Below, in pieces: positions 42,592 to 51,222 of a DNA stretch of 64,000 bases. The notes under the pieces are model-generated. The model had not been told where the DNA came from. It worked only from the letters and a program-made list of their open reading frames with translations, and ran no database searches. Each line of letters opens with the position of its first letter. The stretch's first letter is position 1. Both the position numbers and the translations under genes were made by a program. Source of the stretch: Planctomycetia bacterium (lineage in GTDB: Bacteria > Planctomycetota > Phycisphaerae > UBA1845 > Fen-1342); the NCBI GenBank assembly GCA_015709575.1, contig CP054190.1, forward strand, positions 620,001 to 684,000, in the 5' to 3' direction.

Positions 42592-42616
42592 ATTATACGG
42601 GCGGGCGGGATACAAT
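42592..42616. promoter_or_regulatory. Back-to-back leaderless promoters of the MBL gene and tsaD
   Basis: TATAAT read on minus at 42597-42592 serves the MBL gene (8 nt before its ATG at 42583). TACAAT on plus at 42611-42616 serves tsaD (7 nt before ATG 42624). Only 40 bp separate the two start codons, so -35 regions overlap the opposite gene's start. Confidence 0.6.
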
Positions 42617-42623
42617 CGCCCGC

Positions 42624-43676
42624 ATGGCCGACGTCGTGCTTGCGATTGAAACCTCGTGCGACGAGACCTCCGCGGCCGTTCTGGTCGATGGCTGCGACGT
42701 GCGCTCGAACGTGGTGGCGTCGCAGGAAAGCCTGCATACGCGCTTCGGGGGAGTCGTGCCGGAGCTGGCGGCGCGGGCGCACGTCGAGTCGATTCGCGGG
42801 ATCACGGAACACGCCCTGGCGACGGCGGGATTTTCGTATCGCGACGTGAGCGCGATTGCCGTGACGGATGGGCCGGGCCTGGTCGGGTCGCTGCTGGTGG
42901 GCGTGGCGGCGGCGCGGACGCTGGCGTGGCTGCTGGATCGGCCGCTGGTGGCGGTGGATCACATCGAGGCGCACGCGGTGAGCGCCGCGCTGACGCCGCC
43001 GGCCGTCGGGGCTGCGCGCTGGCCGGCGGTGGCGCTGGTCGTCAGCGGCGGGCACACGTCGCTCTATCACGTCGGCGACTGGCTGGACGTGCAGTTAATG
43101 GGGCAGACGATCGACGATGCGGCGGGCGAGGCGTTTGACAAGGTCGCGGCGATACTGGAACTGGGCTACCCCGGCGGGCCGCTGATTGACCGGCTGGCGC
43201 GTGAGGGCGATCCCGCGGCAATTCACTTTCCGCGCACGCGACCCGAGGGCGATTCGCTCGACTTCTCCTTCAGCGGTCTGAAGACCGCGGTGCTTTATCA
43301 CGTGTACGGGCGCGGCCGCAAGTACGGCTCGGTCGCGCACCTGAGCCGGGCACAACTGGCGGACGTCGCGGCCTCCTTTCAAGCCGCGCTGGTGGAGCCG
43401 CTGGTGGAGCGCACGATCGAAGCCGCGCAGCGTGTCGCGGCGCCGCGGGTGGTGCTGGGCGGCGGGGTGGCGGCCAACGGCGCCCTGCGCAGCGGGCTGA
43501 CCCGCGCCTGCACGGCGGCCGGGCTTGAGTTGATCCTGACGCCGATGAGCTATTGCACCGACAACGCGGCCATGATCGCGCTGCTGGGGCATCAGCTCTG
43601 GAAGGCCGGCCGCACGGTCGATCTGGATCTTGAGCCGCGCAGCGGGTTGCGCCGACCGGCCCGCACGCACGGATGA
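42624..43676 (+). CDS. tsaD: tRNA N6-adenosine threonylcarbamoyltransferase TsaD
   Basis: Makes the t6A modification at position 37 of tRNAs reading ANN codons, with TsaB, TsaE and TsaC (not in the window). 350 residues. AIETSCDETSAAVL at the start, the metal histidines in DHIEAHAVSAAL, VSGGHTSLYHVG, DDAAGEAFDKVA, the Kae1 motif SFSGLKTAVLYHV, VLGGGVAANGALR, and SYCTDNAAMIALLG are all present. The start is fixed by the -10 box and by family length. It overlaps the next permease gene by ATGA, which suggests translational coupling. Confidence 0.97.
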   Translation: MADVVLAIETSCDETSAAVLVDGCDVRSNVVASQESLHTRFGGVVPELAARAHVESIRGITEHALATAGFSYRDVSAIAVTDGPGLVGSLLVGVAAARTLAWLLDRPLVAVDHIEAHAVSAALTPPAVGAARWPAVALVVSGGHTSLYHVGDWLDVQLMGQTIDDAAGEAFDKVAAILELGYPGGPLIDRLAREGDPAAIHFPRTRPEGDSLDFSFSGLKTAVLYHVYGRGRKYGSVAHLSRAQLADVAASFQAALVEPLVERTIEAAQRVAAPRVVLGGGVAANGALRSGLTRACTAAGLELILTPMSYCTDNAAMIALLGHQLWKAGRTVDLDLEPRSGLRRPARTHG

Positions 43677-45271
43677 TCGCACGCGGCGCCGAGCGCAGCC
43701 TGACGGCCCGGCTCCTGCCCGCGCTGGCCGTGGCGATTCTGTCGGCCTCCATCGTGTGGCCCGGGATCGTGGCCGTGGGCGAAGCGCTTCACGCAGACCC
43801 GCCGGCGCCGGTGCTCGCGACCGGGCGCCTCGCGCTGTTGCTGCGCGGCGCCGGCATCGCGGTCGCCGCGGCGCTGGCGGCCCTGCTGCTCGGTGCGGGG
43901 CTGGCGGCGGGGCTGCTTTGTGCACCGCGGTGGTGGCGCGGATGGCTTCCCGCGCTGGGCCTCGCTGCGCTGCTCACGCCGCCGTACGTCTATGCCTACG
44001 CCTGGAGCCTGCTGCTGCTGCGCGGCGGGGTGGCGACGGCGCTCGACGTGGACGGCGCCGCCGCAATTCTGCTGCTGCACGGTCGGGCGGTGCTGTGCCT
44101 GGCCACCTGGCTCGCGCCGCTGGCGGCCGTGATCCTCGCCGCTGGATGGCGCAGCGCCGGGCGCAGCGCGGTCGCGCTGGCGGCGCTGGACCTGAGCGCA
44201 CCCGGTGCGTTCGTGCGCTTCGGACTGCGCGCGATGGGACCGTGGATCCTGCTCGCGCTGCTCACGACCGGCCTGCTGGCGCTCTCCGAGTTCACGATCT
44301 GTCACCTCTGCCTGGTGCTGACGTGGAACACGCAGATTCTGATCGCGGCGCAGCAACTGCACGCGCCCGGCGCGGTGGCCCGGCTCGCGTGGCCGCTGCT
44401 GGCCGTACTGTTGCTGCTCTGCGCGGCGCTGTGGCCGCTGCTTCCGCGATTGCGGACGGTGATCGCGGAGATGTCGCAACTGGCGGATGATCCGCCAGCG
44501 GCGCGGCGCGCGGGTCGACCGACCCGCGCTGTCGGTGCAGTGCTTGGGCTGCTCGCAGCGGCCCTCATCCTCGCACCGATCGGAATCCTGGTCGCGGCGA
44601 TTGACTCTCCGGCCTCGGTGTGGGAATCGTGGCGGCGATACGGGGTTGAGTGGCCGGGTGCCCTGCGTAGCGCGGCGCTCGGCGCGGCGCTCTCGGTGGC
44701 GGCGGCGCTCGGGGTGGCGTGGCTGGCGGTTTGCGGCGAGAAAAACCGCCGATCGGCGCGCTTCGCCGGCGCCCTGACGCTGGTTGCCGTCATCGGCGCG
44801 ATTTCGCCGCCGGCGGTCGTGGGGGATGCGCTGGCGGCCGCGTGGCAGTGGCCGTTGTGGGTGCGCGATTCAGAGTGGCTGGTGGCGTTCGTGGGCGTCG
44901 GGCGCTTTGTCCTGATCCCAATTCTCGCGATTCGGCTCGCGATTGGCGGCATGAGCCGCACCGGCGCCGAGCTGGCTGCGTCTGACGGAGCGTCGCCGAC
45001 GGTCGCCTTCTGGCGGATCCGGGTGCTGGTGGCGTCCGGCGCGCTGGCCGGTTCGTTCATCGCGGTCGGGGTGTTGCTGCTGATGGAGGCGTCAGCGTCG
45101 CAACTCGTTCGACCGCCGGGAGTTGGAAACATTGCGGTGACGTTGCTGAACGCGATTCACTTTGGGCGGGATGCGCAGGTGGCGGCGATGTGCCTGCTCC
45201 TCGCCGCGATTGCGGCGACGTGCGGGGCAGTGATGGGGGCATTCATCGGGCGGCGGGGCGACAAAAACTGA
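43673..45271 (+). CDS. ABC transporter permease, two-domain (iron/thiamine FbpB-ThiP-like)
   Basis: 532 residues with about 12 hydrophobic helices in two halves, as in fused permeases of the Fe3+/thiamine class. The EAA-like loops are LAALDLSAPGAFVRFGLRAMGPW (about residues 168-190) and LAASDGASPTVAFWRIRVLV (about 430-450), matching the EAA---G---I-LP consensus in shape. The central cytoplasmic part (EMSQLADDPPAARRAGR) links the halves. No ATPase or binding protein lies next to it, so the partners must be elsewhere; the BtuF-like lipoprotein at 40310 is on the other strand. Substrate is not assignable. Confidence 0.8.
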   Translation: MIARGAERSLTARLLPALAVAILSASIVWPGIVAVGEALHADPPAPVLATGRLALLLRGAGIAVAAALAALLLGAGLAAGLLCAPRWWRGWLPALGLAALLTPPYVYAYAWSLLLLRGGVATALDVDGAAAILLLHGRAVLCLATWLAPLAAVILAAGWRSAGRSAVALAALDLSAPGAFVRFGLRAMGPWILLALLTTGLLALSEFTICHLCLVLTWNTQILIAAQQLHAPGAVARLAWPLLAVLLLLCAALWPLLPRLRTVIAEMSQLADDPPAARRAGRPTRAVGAVLGLLAAALILAPIGILVAAIDSPASVWESWRRYGVEWPGALRSAALGAALSVAAALGVAWLAVCGEKNRRSARFAGALTLVAVIGAISPPAVVGDALAAAWQWPLWVRDSEWLVAFVGVGRFVLIPILAIRLAIGGMSRTGAELAASDGASPTVAFWRIRVLVASGALAGSFIAVGVLLLMEASASQLVRPPGVGNIAVTLLNAIHFGRDAQVAAMCLLLAAIAATCGAVMGAFIGRRGDKN

Positions 45272-45474
45272 CAATCGGGTGCAATCCTGCGGCGGGTTTG
45301 ATGACTCTAAGGAGTACCGCGGAGGCCTTCCGTTCCCAGCGGGTCAGACGCGCTATCGGAACCTGCTGCCGTAACAGTCGTTAGCGATCGGGGAATTGAG
45401 CCGGTGTCGGTCGTGGAGCGCGATGATCCGCCCGATGCGTGAGGGGGCGGTGAGTCCTTTGAGAGTGTTGTGGT

Positions 45475-45480
45475 TATAAT
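45475..45480 (+). promoter_or_regulatory. -10 box (TATAAT) of the Cys/Lys-rich protein gene
   Basis: TATAAT 72 nt before ATG 45553. The leader is about 65 nt and includes GGAG at 45543-45546 as ribosome site. Confidence 0.45.
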
Positions 45481-45552
45481 GTGTGGCTTCTCGGCTGCGC
45501 CGGGTGCGTGCGGCCGCAAATTCCTGGAACTCAAGAGAGAATGGAGAGCTTC

Positions 45553-46329
45553 ATGCGTTTCTGGTTGATTTTTGGTGCGGTGCTGTTTGCGCTGTTCGGC
45601 GGGCTGGCTGCGTTCGCGGGTGATGAGGCCGGCTGCACGGCCAAGGCGGCGGCGAAATCGGCGGACTGCGCGAAGAAATGCGCGGTGGCGAAGGCCTCTT
45701 GCGAGGTGAAGGGCAAGAAGGTCGAGTACGAGATTCCGGCGATGAACTACCAGGTCGGCGAGACCGTCACGCCGTGCGAGAAGGCGGCCCTGGAAGCCGC
45801 GAAGGGCGATGAGAAGGCCGTGAAGTTCGTGGTCGCGGGCAAGACGTATGAGTCGAAGTCCGAGGCGATGGATGCGTACGCCGCGACGCTCGACAAGTAT
45901 CTCAACGACAACGTCCTGTCGGTCCGTTACGCGGTCGGCGACGAGTGCGTTCCGTGCCCGATGACCGCGAAGGAGCTGGCGGCGAAGTCTGAGAAGAAGA
46001 TGACCTATCGCGTGGCGTCGTTCAGCTTCGACAGCCAGGAGAAGGCGGACGCGGCGCTGGCGGCGGCGAAGAAGGCCGTCAACGGCGGCTGCTGCGCGAA
46101 GGGCGAGGGCGCGGCGAAGGGCTGCTGCGCGAAGAAGGGCCAGACGGCCTCCGCGACGGACAGCAAGGGCGAGAAGAAGGAGTGCACCGGCGGCGAGGGC
46201 GCCACGGTGGCGAAGGTTTCCGATGAGAAGAAGATCGGCTGCTGCGAGAAGGCGGCCGGCAAGGTCGATGTGGCACGCGGCAAGATCGACGCCGCGATGC
46301 GCGCATTGGCCGAGGCGGCCGGCGCCTAA
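45553..46329 (+). CDS. Exported Cys/Lys-rich protein with internal duplication
   Basis: 258 residues from ATG 45553 (GGAG about 6 nt upstream). Signal peptide MRFWLIFGAVLFALFGGLAAFA. The mature part has two repeats of about 60 residues: VGETVTPCEKAALEAAKGDEKAVKFVV... and VGDECVPCPMTAKELAAKSEKKMTYRV..., each with a Cys-x(0-2)-Cys-like site and a K-x(4-5)-(Y/F)-x-(S/D) end. Then come three CC pairs (GGCCAKGEG, KGCCAKKG, IGCCEKAAG) in a Lys/Gly-rich region. The cysteines suggest metal binding or disulfides. No family recognised. A terminator follows. Confidence 0.8.
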   Translation: MRFWLIFGAVLFALFGGLAAFAGDEAGCTAKAAAKSADCAKKCAVAKASCEVKGKKVEYEIPAMNYQVGETVTPCEKAALEAAKGDEKAVKFVVAGKTYESKSEAMDAYAATLDKYLNDNVLSVRYAVGDECVPCPMTAKELAAKSEKKMTYRVASFSFDSQEKADAALAAAKKAVNGGCCAKGEGAAKGCCAKKGQTASATDSKGEKKECTGGEGATVAKVSDEKKIGCCEKAAGKVDVARGKIDAAMRALAEAAGA

Positions 46330-46386
46330 TTACGAGAGCGCTGTACGACAGCGTCGTTGAATCGGCGCTGCCTGATTGAGACCGCT

Positions 46387-46430
46387 GCGGGGCGGCTCGG
46401 CGAGATGCCGGGTCGCCCCGCGGTTTTTTT
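46387..46430 (+). terminator. Intrinsic terminator of the Cys/Lys-rich protein gene
   Basis: Stem GCGGGGCG (46387-46394) with CGCCCCGC (46414-46421), inner GGC/GCC, followed by GG and seven T (46424-46430). Confidence 0.85.
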
Positions 46431-46594
46431 GTCGGGGGAAGCCGAAGCGATGAAGGGGCTATTCGGTCGCGGGCGTTCGTCAGGCCCGGGATGAGCGGGC
46501 GACGGGAATTCACCGGTCCAATCAGAAGCGCTTGATGAGGTTATCACGATCGTGCGGGTGATTCCTCGGCCGCGAAGGCTCGTCCACGAGCGCA

Positions 46595-46600
46595 TACAAT
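46595..46600 (+). promoter_or_regulatory. -10 box (TACAAT) of the sugar isomerase-like gene
   Basis: TACAAT ends 9 nt before ATG 46610; probably leaderless. Confidence 0.5.
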
Positions 46601-46609
46601 TCGCGGCGC

Positions 46610-47401
46610 ATGCACGCCGCCCTCAATGCCTTCTGTTTTCCGTCGCAGACGCCTGTGTCCGAGCAGGCGCGCGCCGCGGCTGCCGGGGGGTTTGAGGACA
46701 TCGAGCTGATCGGGCCGAGCGGGTTGGAGGACGGGGGCGCGGTCGCCGCGTTGCTGGTGGAGGCCGGGGTTCGCGCCAGCGGCGTCGCGACCGCCGCGCT
46801 GCGCGCGCGGCACTTTGCTTCGTCGGAGCCGGGCGATCGCGCCTTTGCAATCGAGCTGGTGAGCCGGATGCTGCACGATGCCGGTGCAATCGGGGCGGAG
46901 GCGCTGGTGATCATCCCGGCGATCGTGGGCGGGGCGCAGGACTCGACGATGCAGTGCGGATATCTCGACGCGCTGACGCGCACGCATGCCGCGCTGCGGG
47001 AGCTTGCGCCGCGGGCGGAAGCGTGCGGCGTGACCTTGTGCATCGAGAACGCCTGGAATCGCTTCCTGCTGTCGCCGGTGGACGTGGCGGACCTGATCGA
47101 CGCGGTGAATTCCCCGCGCGTGCGGGTGTGCTTTGACGTCGGCAACGTGATGGCGACGGGCTATCCGCAGGACTGGATCGAGATCCTCGGCTGGCGGATT
47201 GCGCGCGTGCACGTCAAGGATTATGACCTGAGCCGTCCGGGTCGGGCGGGGTTTTGCCCGCTGGGGGAGGGGAGCGTGGACTGGCCGGCGGTGATGCGTG
47301 CGTTGCGCGCGGTGCGTTATGAAGGGCCGCTGGTCCACGAGGGGCCGACGAGCGACCTCGCGGACACGGCCTGGCGGGTGCGGCGGCTCATGGACCTTTG
47401 A
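46610..47401 (+). CDS. Sugar phosphate isomerase/epimerase-like TIM-barrel protein (AP endonuclease 2 family)
   Basis: 263 residues, the xylose isomerase-like TIM barrel. Metal-ligand positions are visible: LCIENAWNRFLLSPVDV (Glu), VCFDVGNVMATGYPQDWIEILGWRIARVHVKDYD (Asp and His), and GSVDWPAVMRALRAVRYEGPLVHEGPT (C-terminal Glu). Hexulose-6-phosphate or keto-sugar substrates are usual in the family, but the exact one is unknown. Upstream, TACAAT lies 9 nt from the ATG. The stop is 18 bp from the convergent carbamoyltransferase stop. Confidence 0.85.
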   Translation: MHAALNAFCFPSQTPVSEQARAAAAGGFEDIELIGPSGLEDGGAVAALLVEAGVRASGVATAALRARHFASSEPGDRAFAIELVSRMLHDAGAIGAEALVIIPAIVGGAQDSTMQCGYLDALTRTHAALRELAPRAEACGVTLCIENAWNRFLLSPVDVADLIDAVNSPRVRVCFDVGNVMATGYPQDWIEILGWRIARVHVKDYDLSRPGRAGFCPLGEGSVDWPAVMRALRAVRYEGPLVHEGPTSDLADTAWRVRRLMDL

Positions 47402-47419
47402 CCGCGATCCGGCCGCGTG

Positions 47420-49132
47420 TCAGGCGGGCTTGGTGACCATGTACTGACCGACGGCCAGGTGCGTGAGGCCGCTGTTCTCAAAGACGTACATCGCTTCCTT
47501 TGGGCCGAGCACCACCGGCAGGCCGTGCAGATTGAAGCTGGTGTTGAGCAGCACGCCGCGGCCGGTCTTTTCGCTGAAGACCTTGAGAATCTTGTAATAC
47601 TCGGGGTTGTGCTGCTGCTCGATGACCTGGGCGCGGGCGGTCAGGTCGGCGTTGTGCACGGCGGCGAGCAGGTCGCGGAAGTTGTGCGGGTGCGTGTCGA
47701 AGGTGAGCATCATGTAGGGGCTGGGGAAGTTCTTCGGGTTGACGAAGTATTCCTGCACGCGCTCGCGCATCACGACCGGGGCGAACGGCATCCAGAAATC
47801 GCGCTTCTTGATCATCTGGTTGATGACGCGGACGACGTCCTGGTCGCGCGGGTCGGCCAGGATTGAGCGGTTGCCCAGCGCGCGGGCGCCGAACTCCATC
47901 CGTCCCTTGCAGCGCGCCACCGGGTGGCCGCTCGACAGCACGGCGGCGATTTCGCTTTCGATGTCGTCGTAGCGCTTCCACGCGTGCCCGCTGGCCTTGA
48001 CGATTGTCGCAGCGTCGTCCTCGGTGATGTCCGGTCCGAAGTACACCGGGCCGAGCGGCGCGATGCGCTCATTGGCGCCGCCGCCGCCGACCTGCGCGTA
48101 GGCGTGCTGGGCGATGCCGAAGCACATCGACTCGTCGCCGCAGCTTGGCGGGATGCCGAGATAATCGACCTCCGGCAATTCCATCAGGCGCTTGTTGGCC
48201 TTGACGTTCATGAACACGCCGCCGGCGACGACGACGCGGCGGATGCCGGTCTTGGCGATCGCGGCGCGGACCAGCTCGACGATGATCTCCTCGCAGAAGA
48301 CCTGCATCCCGGCGCAGACGTTGTCGAAGCGCATGCCGCTGATCATGCGGCGCAGGCGGCGCGGGAAGGCGTAGGTCGGCTCGGGGGTCTGTCGAACCAG
48401 CCGCAGGCTCTGCGGATCAACCCGCAGCAGCGCGCGAAAGGCGTTTGCGGCGGATTGCGCGTACTTCTCGGAGGCGTAGGGCGCCATGCCCATCAGCTTG
48501 TACTCGTGCTCCAGCGGAACGAAGCCCATTTGGCCGGTGACCATGGCGTAGATGGAGCCGAGCGAGTTGCCGAGCGGCGTGCTGGCGATCTGCGTCATCT
48601 TCCCCGCTTCGCCGATCCACACGGTGCAGCACTCGAGGTCGCCGGAGCCGTCCATCGTCACGACCAGGTGCTTGTCGCGCGGATTCTGGCGCATGCAGTA
48701 ATAGGCGGTCGCGGCGTGGCCGAGGTGATGCACGTAGCGCTGCACCTGCTTCTCGGAGAAGCCGGCGCGCTGAATCTCGGCCAGGCGCTCGCTCCAGCCG
48801 AGGTTCGGGTTGAAGCGGTAGGCCGGGTACCACAGGCACGTGCGGCGGAAGAACCCCCACAGCGAGGCGTCGCGGCGGGCGGCGTAAGACTGATCGGTGG
48901 TGCGGCGCCCGGGCGGCGTCCGGCGCATCGTGACGAGCGCGAGTTGCGCCACGTCCGACGGGCGGATGCCGGCGTGCGCCAGCGCCGCCTTCGTGGCCTC
49001 GTGCGGGAAGCCGTAGTAATTCTTCTGATTGACGAGCCGCTCTTCCTGCACCGCGAAGAGAATCTCGCCGTCGCGGATCAGGGCGGCGGCGGAGTTGTGG
49101 CCGTCATGGACGCCGAGGACGTATTGAGGCAT
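47420..49132 (-). CDS. Carbamoyltransferase, NodU/CmcH/TobZ family
   Basis: 570 residues from ATG 49132; the longer frame from 49243 has no family match. Members carbamoylate sugars or antibiotics using carbamoyl phosphate and ATP. The N-terminal Kae1-like domain has GVHDGHNSAAALIRDGEILFAVQEERL and the metal histidines in VHHLGHAATAYYCM; TMDGSGDLECCTVW binds adenylate. The C-terminal YrdC-like domain has VARCKGRMEFGARALGNRSILADPRD and LNTSFNLHGLPVV. All key motifs are present. It is the last gene of a run with asnB and a glycosyltransferase (135 bp gap), so it probably carbamoylates a sugar of the glycan they make. Confidence 0.92.
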   Translation of the reverse strand: MPQYVLGVHDGHNSAAALIRDGEILFAVQEERLVNQKNYYGFPHEATKAALAHAGIRPSDVAQLALVTMRRTPPGRRTTDQSYAARRDASLWGFFRRTCLWYPAYRFNPNLGWSERLAEIQRAGFSEKQVQRYVHHLGHAATAYYCMRQNPRDKHLVVTMDGSGDLECCTVWIGEAGKMTQIASTPLGNSLGSIYAMVTGQMGFVPLEHEYKLMGMAPYASEKYAQSAANAFRALLRVDPQSLRLVRQTPEPTYAFPRRLRRMISGMRFDNVCAGMQVFCEEIIVELVRAAIAKTGIRRVVVAGGVFMNVKANKRLMELPEVDYLGIPPSCGDESMCFGIAQHAYAQVGGGGANERIAPLGPVYFGPDITEDDAATIVKASGHAWKRYDDIESEIAAVLSSGHPVARCKGRMEFGARALGNRSILADPRDQDVVRVINQMIKKRDFWMPFAPVVMRERVQEYFVNPKNFPSPYMMLTFDTHPHNFRDLLAAVHNADLTARAQVIEQQHNPEYYKILKVFSEKTGRGVLLNTSFNLHGLPVVLGPKEAMYVFENSGLTHLAVGQYMVTKPA

Positions 49133-49267
49133 GGCAGGACTTTCACTCCGGGTTCGGGGAGCGCCGAACGGGCGGCGCGACGCTTCACCATTCCATCGGC
49201 CGCGCCGACCCGCAACGTGGGCGCAAGCCGCCGTGCGAATCACACGCGCAAGGGCTGCCGATCGCGG

Positions 49268-51208
49268 TCACGCGGTGCCGACCGGCGCGCCGAGCGCGGC
49301 GCCGCGGGGCGGCTCGGCGGCATGTGAGCGGCGGACGTAGCGGTCCCAGACGCCCAGCATCAGCAGCACGATCACCTGCGTGGCCCAGCGGCCGGACTCG
49401 ATCGGCGTCTGCCGGCGCACCAGACGTTCCAGTGCGGCACGGTCGAAGCGCTCGGCGAGCAGCCCCGACGGGGAGAGGATGATATCGTCGCGAACCTGTC
49501 GCAGGTCATTCTCCAACCAGTGAAGCAGCGGGACTTCAAAGCCGCGCTTGGGGGCGGTGCAGACCTCGACCGGCAGATAGCGCTCGGCGAGCGTTCGCAG
49601 GAGCGGTTTCGTTTTTCTTCCGTGAAGCTTCACGGAAGCGGGGAAGCGATTGACAGTGTCGATCAGCACGTGATCCAGCAGGGGGCTGCGGGCTTCGAGC
49701 GAGTGCTGCATCGTGCAGATGTCGAGCTTGAGGTTCAGGCCGTCCACCAGCGTGGTGCGGGCGTCGACGGCCATCATGCGGTCCACGGGGTGCGCGCCGG
49801 CGTACTCGGCAAACAGCTCGCTGACGATGCGCTCGGCGGGCTGCGTCTGTCGCGCCCAGCTTCGTCCGCCGCAGAGCGCGGGGAGGTCGGCGGCGCCGAG
49901 CATGTCATTGCCCCACAGGAAGTGGCGTGTGACGGGATCGACGGCCATGCCGCGGACGATGCGCTGCGCGAAGGCGTAGGGCGTTCGAAAGCTGCGCGGC
50001 CGGGGGAGGACGGCCCGCAGCCCCTGCCAGGCCAGTCGGCCGAGCGGGTTGTCGGTGAACCCCAGCGCCGCGTTGAGGCGGGCGGCGAAGTAGCGGCGGT
50101 AGCCGGCCAGGATCTCGTCGCCGCCGTCGCCGGTGAGCACGACTTTCAGGTGGCGGCGCGCTTCGCGGGCGACGTAGTAATTGGGGATTGCGCTGGTGTT
50201 GGCGTAGGGCTGATCGAATGCGGATGCGATCTGCGGCAGGATGTCGCCCGCCTCGCAGCGCACGACGACCTCGCGATGGTCGGTGCCGTAGCGCTCAGCG
50301 ACGAGCCGGGCGAGCGGGCGCTCGTCGAAGCCGCCTTCCTCAAATCCGATCGAGACGGTGAGCAGCTTGCCGGGGTACTGCTGCGCGGCCATGGCGGTGA
50401 CAAGGCCGCTGTCGATGCCTCCGGAGAGAAAGGCGCCGACCGGTACATCGGCGCGAAGGCGCAGGCGAACGGATTCGCGCAGAGCGGCGTCGACGCGTTC
50501 GACGGCCTCGGCGGCGGTGATGGAGCGGTCCTTTTGCAGCACGTCGAAGTGCCAGTAGCGCGTCCGGGCGGAGATTCGCCGCTCGCGGACGACGATGGCG
50601 CTGGCGGATTCGAGCAGGCGCACCTGACGGTAGATGGTGCGCGGGGCGGGGACGAAGCCCCAGCCGAGATAGTCGGTCAGGGCTTGATCGTCGATGTCGA
50701 GCGCTCCGGAGAGCGCCGCGGCGACCGATTTGATTTCCGAGCCGAAGACGAAGCCGTCCGGTGTTTCGGAATAGTAGAGCGGCTTCTTGCCGAGGCGGTC
50801 GCGGGCCAGCACCAGTTGGCGGCGGCGTCCGTCCCATATCGCGACGGTGAACATGCCGCGCAGGCGCTTGGGGAAGTCGATGCCGTCCTGCTCGTAGAGG
50901 TGAACAATCGTCTCGGTGTCGCTGTTGGTGGCGAAGCGGTGCCCGGCGGCGATCAACTCGTCTCGAAGCTCGAGATAGTTGTAAATCTCGCCATTGAAAA
51001 CCAGCCAGATCGAGCCGTCCTCGTTGCTCATCGGCTGGTGGCCGCCGGCCAGGTCGATGATCGAGAGGCGGCGCTGCCCGAGGCCGATGTCGGCGGCGCG
51101 GTCGAACCAGACGCCTTCGTCGTCCGGTCCGCGATGTCGCAGCGCGCGCACAGCGCGCAGCAGCCTCCCTTCCTCCGCGCCGCCCCAGATACCGGCAATG
51201 CCGCACAA
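49268..51208 (-). CDS. asnB: Asparagine synthase (glutamine-hydrolysing), AsnB type
   Basis: 646 residues. The N-terminal glutaminase starts MCGIAGIWGG with catalytic Cys2 and has RLSIIDLAGGHQPMSNED and WLVFNGEIYNYLELRDEL. The synthetase has the ATP motif VGAFLSGGIDSGLVTAM and LVLARDRLGKKPLYY earlier. The C-terminal part carries LLDHVLIDTVNRFP and KTKPLLRTLAERYLP. AsnB paralogues in polysaccharide loci often amidate sugars or uronic acids rather than make free asparagine. The gene lies 14 nt downstream of a glycosyltransferase, which supports that reading. Confidence 0.93.
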   Translation of the reverse strand: MCGIAGIWGGAEEGRLLRAVRALRHRGPDDEGVWFDRAADIGLGQRRLSIIDLAGGHQPMSNEDGSIWLVFNGEIYNYLELRDELIAAGHRFATNSDTETIVHLYEQDGIDFPKRLRGMFTVAIWDGRRRQLVLARDRLGKKPLYYSETPDGFVFGSEIKSVAAALSGALDIDDQALTDYLGWGFVPAPRTIYRQVRLLESASAIVVRERRISARTRYWHFDVLQKDRSITAAEAVERVDAALRESVRLRLRADVPVGAFLSGGIDSGLVTAMAAQQYPGKLLTVSIGFEEGGFDERPLARLVAERYGTDHREVVVRCEAGDILPQIASAFDQPYANTSAIPNYYVAREARRHLKVVLTGDGGDEILAGYRRYFAARLNAALGFTDNPLGRLAWQGLRAVLPRPRSFRTPYAFAQRIVRGMAVDPVTRHFLWGNDMLGAADLPALCGGRSWARQTQPAERIVSELFAEYAGAHPVDRMMAVDARTTLVDGLNLKLDICTMQHSLEARSPLLDHVLIDTVNRFPASVKLHGRKTKPLLRTLAERYLPVEVCTAPKRGFEVPLLHWLENDLRQVRDDIILSPSGLLAERFDRAALERLVRRQTPIESGRWATQVIVLLMLGVWDRYVRRSHAAEPPRGAALGAPVGTA

Positions 51209-51222
51209 GGCTCGGCTCCTCG

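Noticed and set aside
40310-46329. Complete ABC import system made of the BtuF-like lipoprotein and the permease behind tsaD
   Set aside because: They are on opposite strands, the permease type (iron/thiamine-like fused) does not match a BtuF partner, and no ATPase is present.
47924-49327. 467-codon plus-strand frame opposite the carbamoyltransferase
   Set aside because: Antisense shadow; no domain, while the minus strand has all family motifs.
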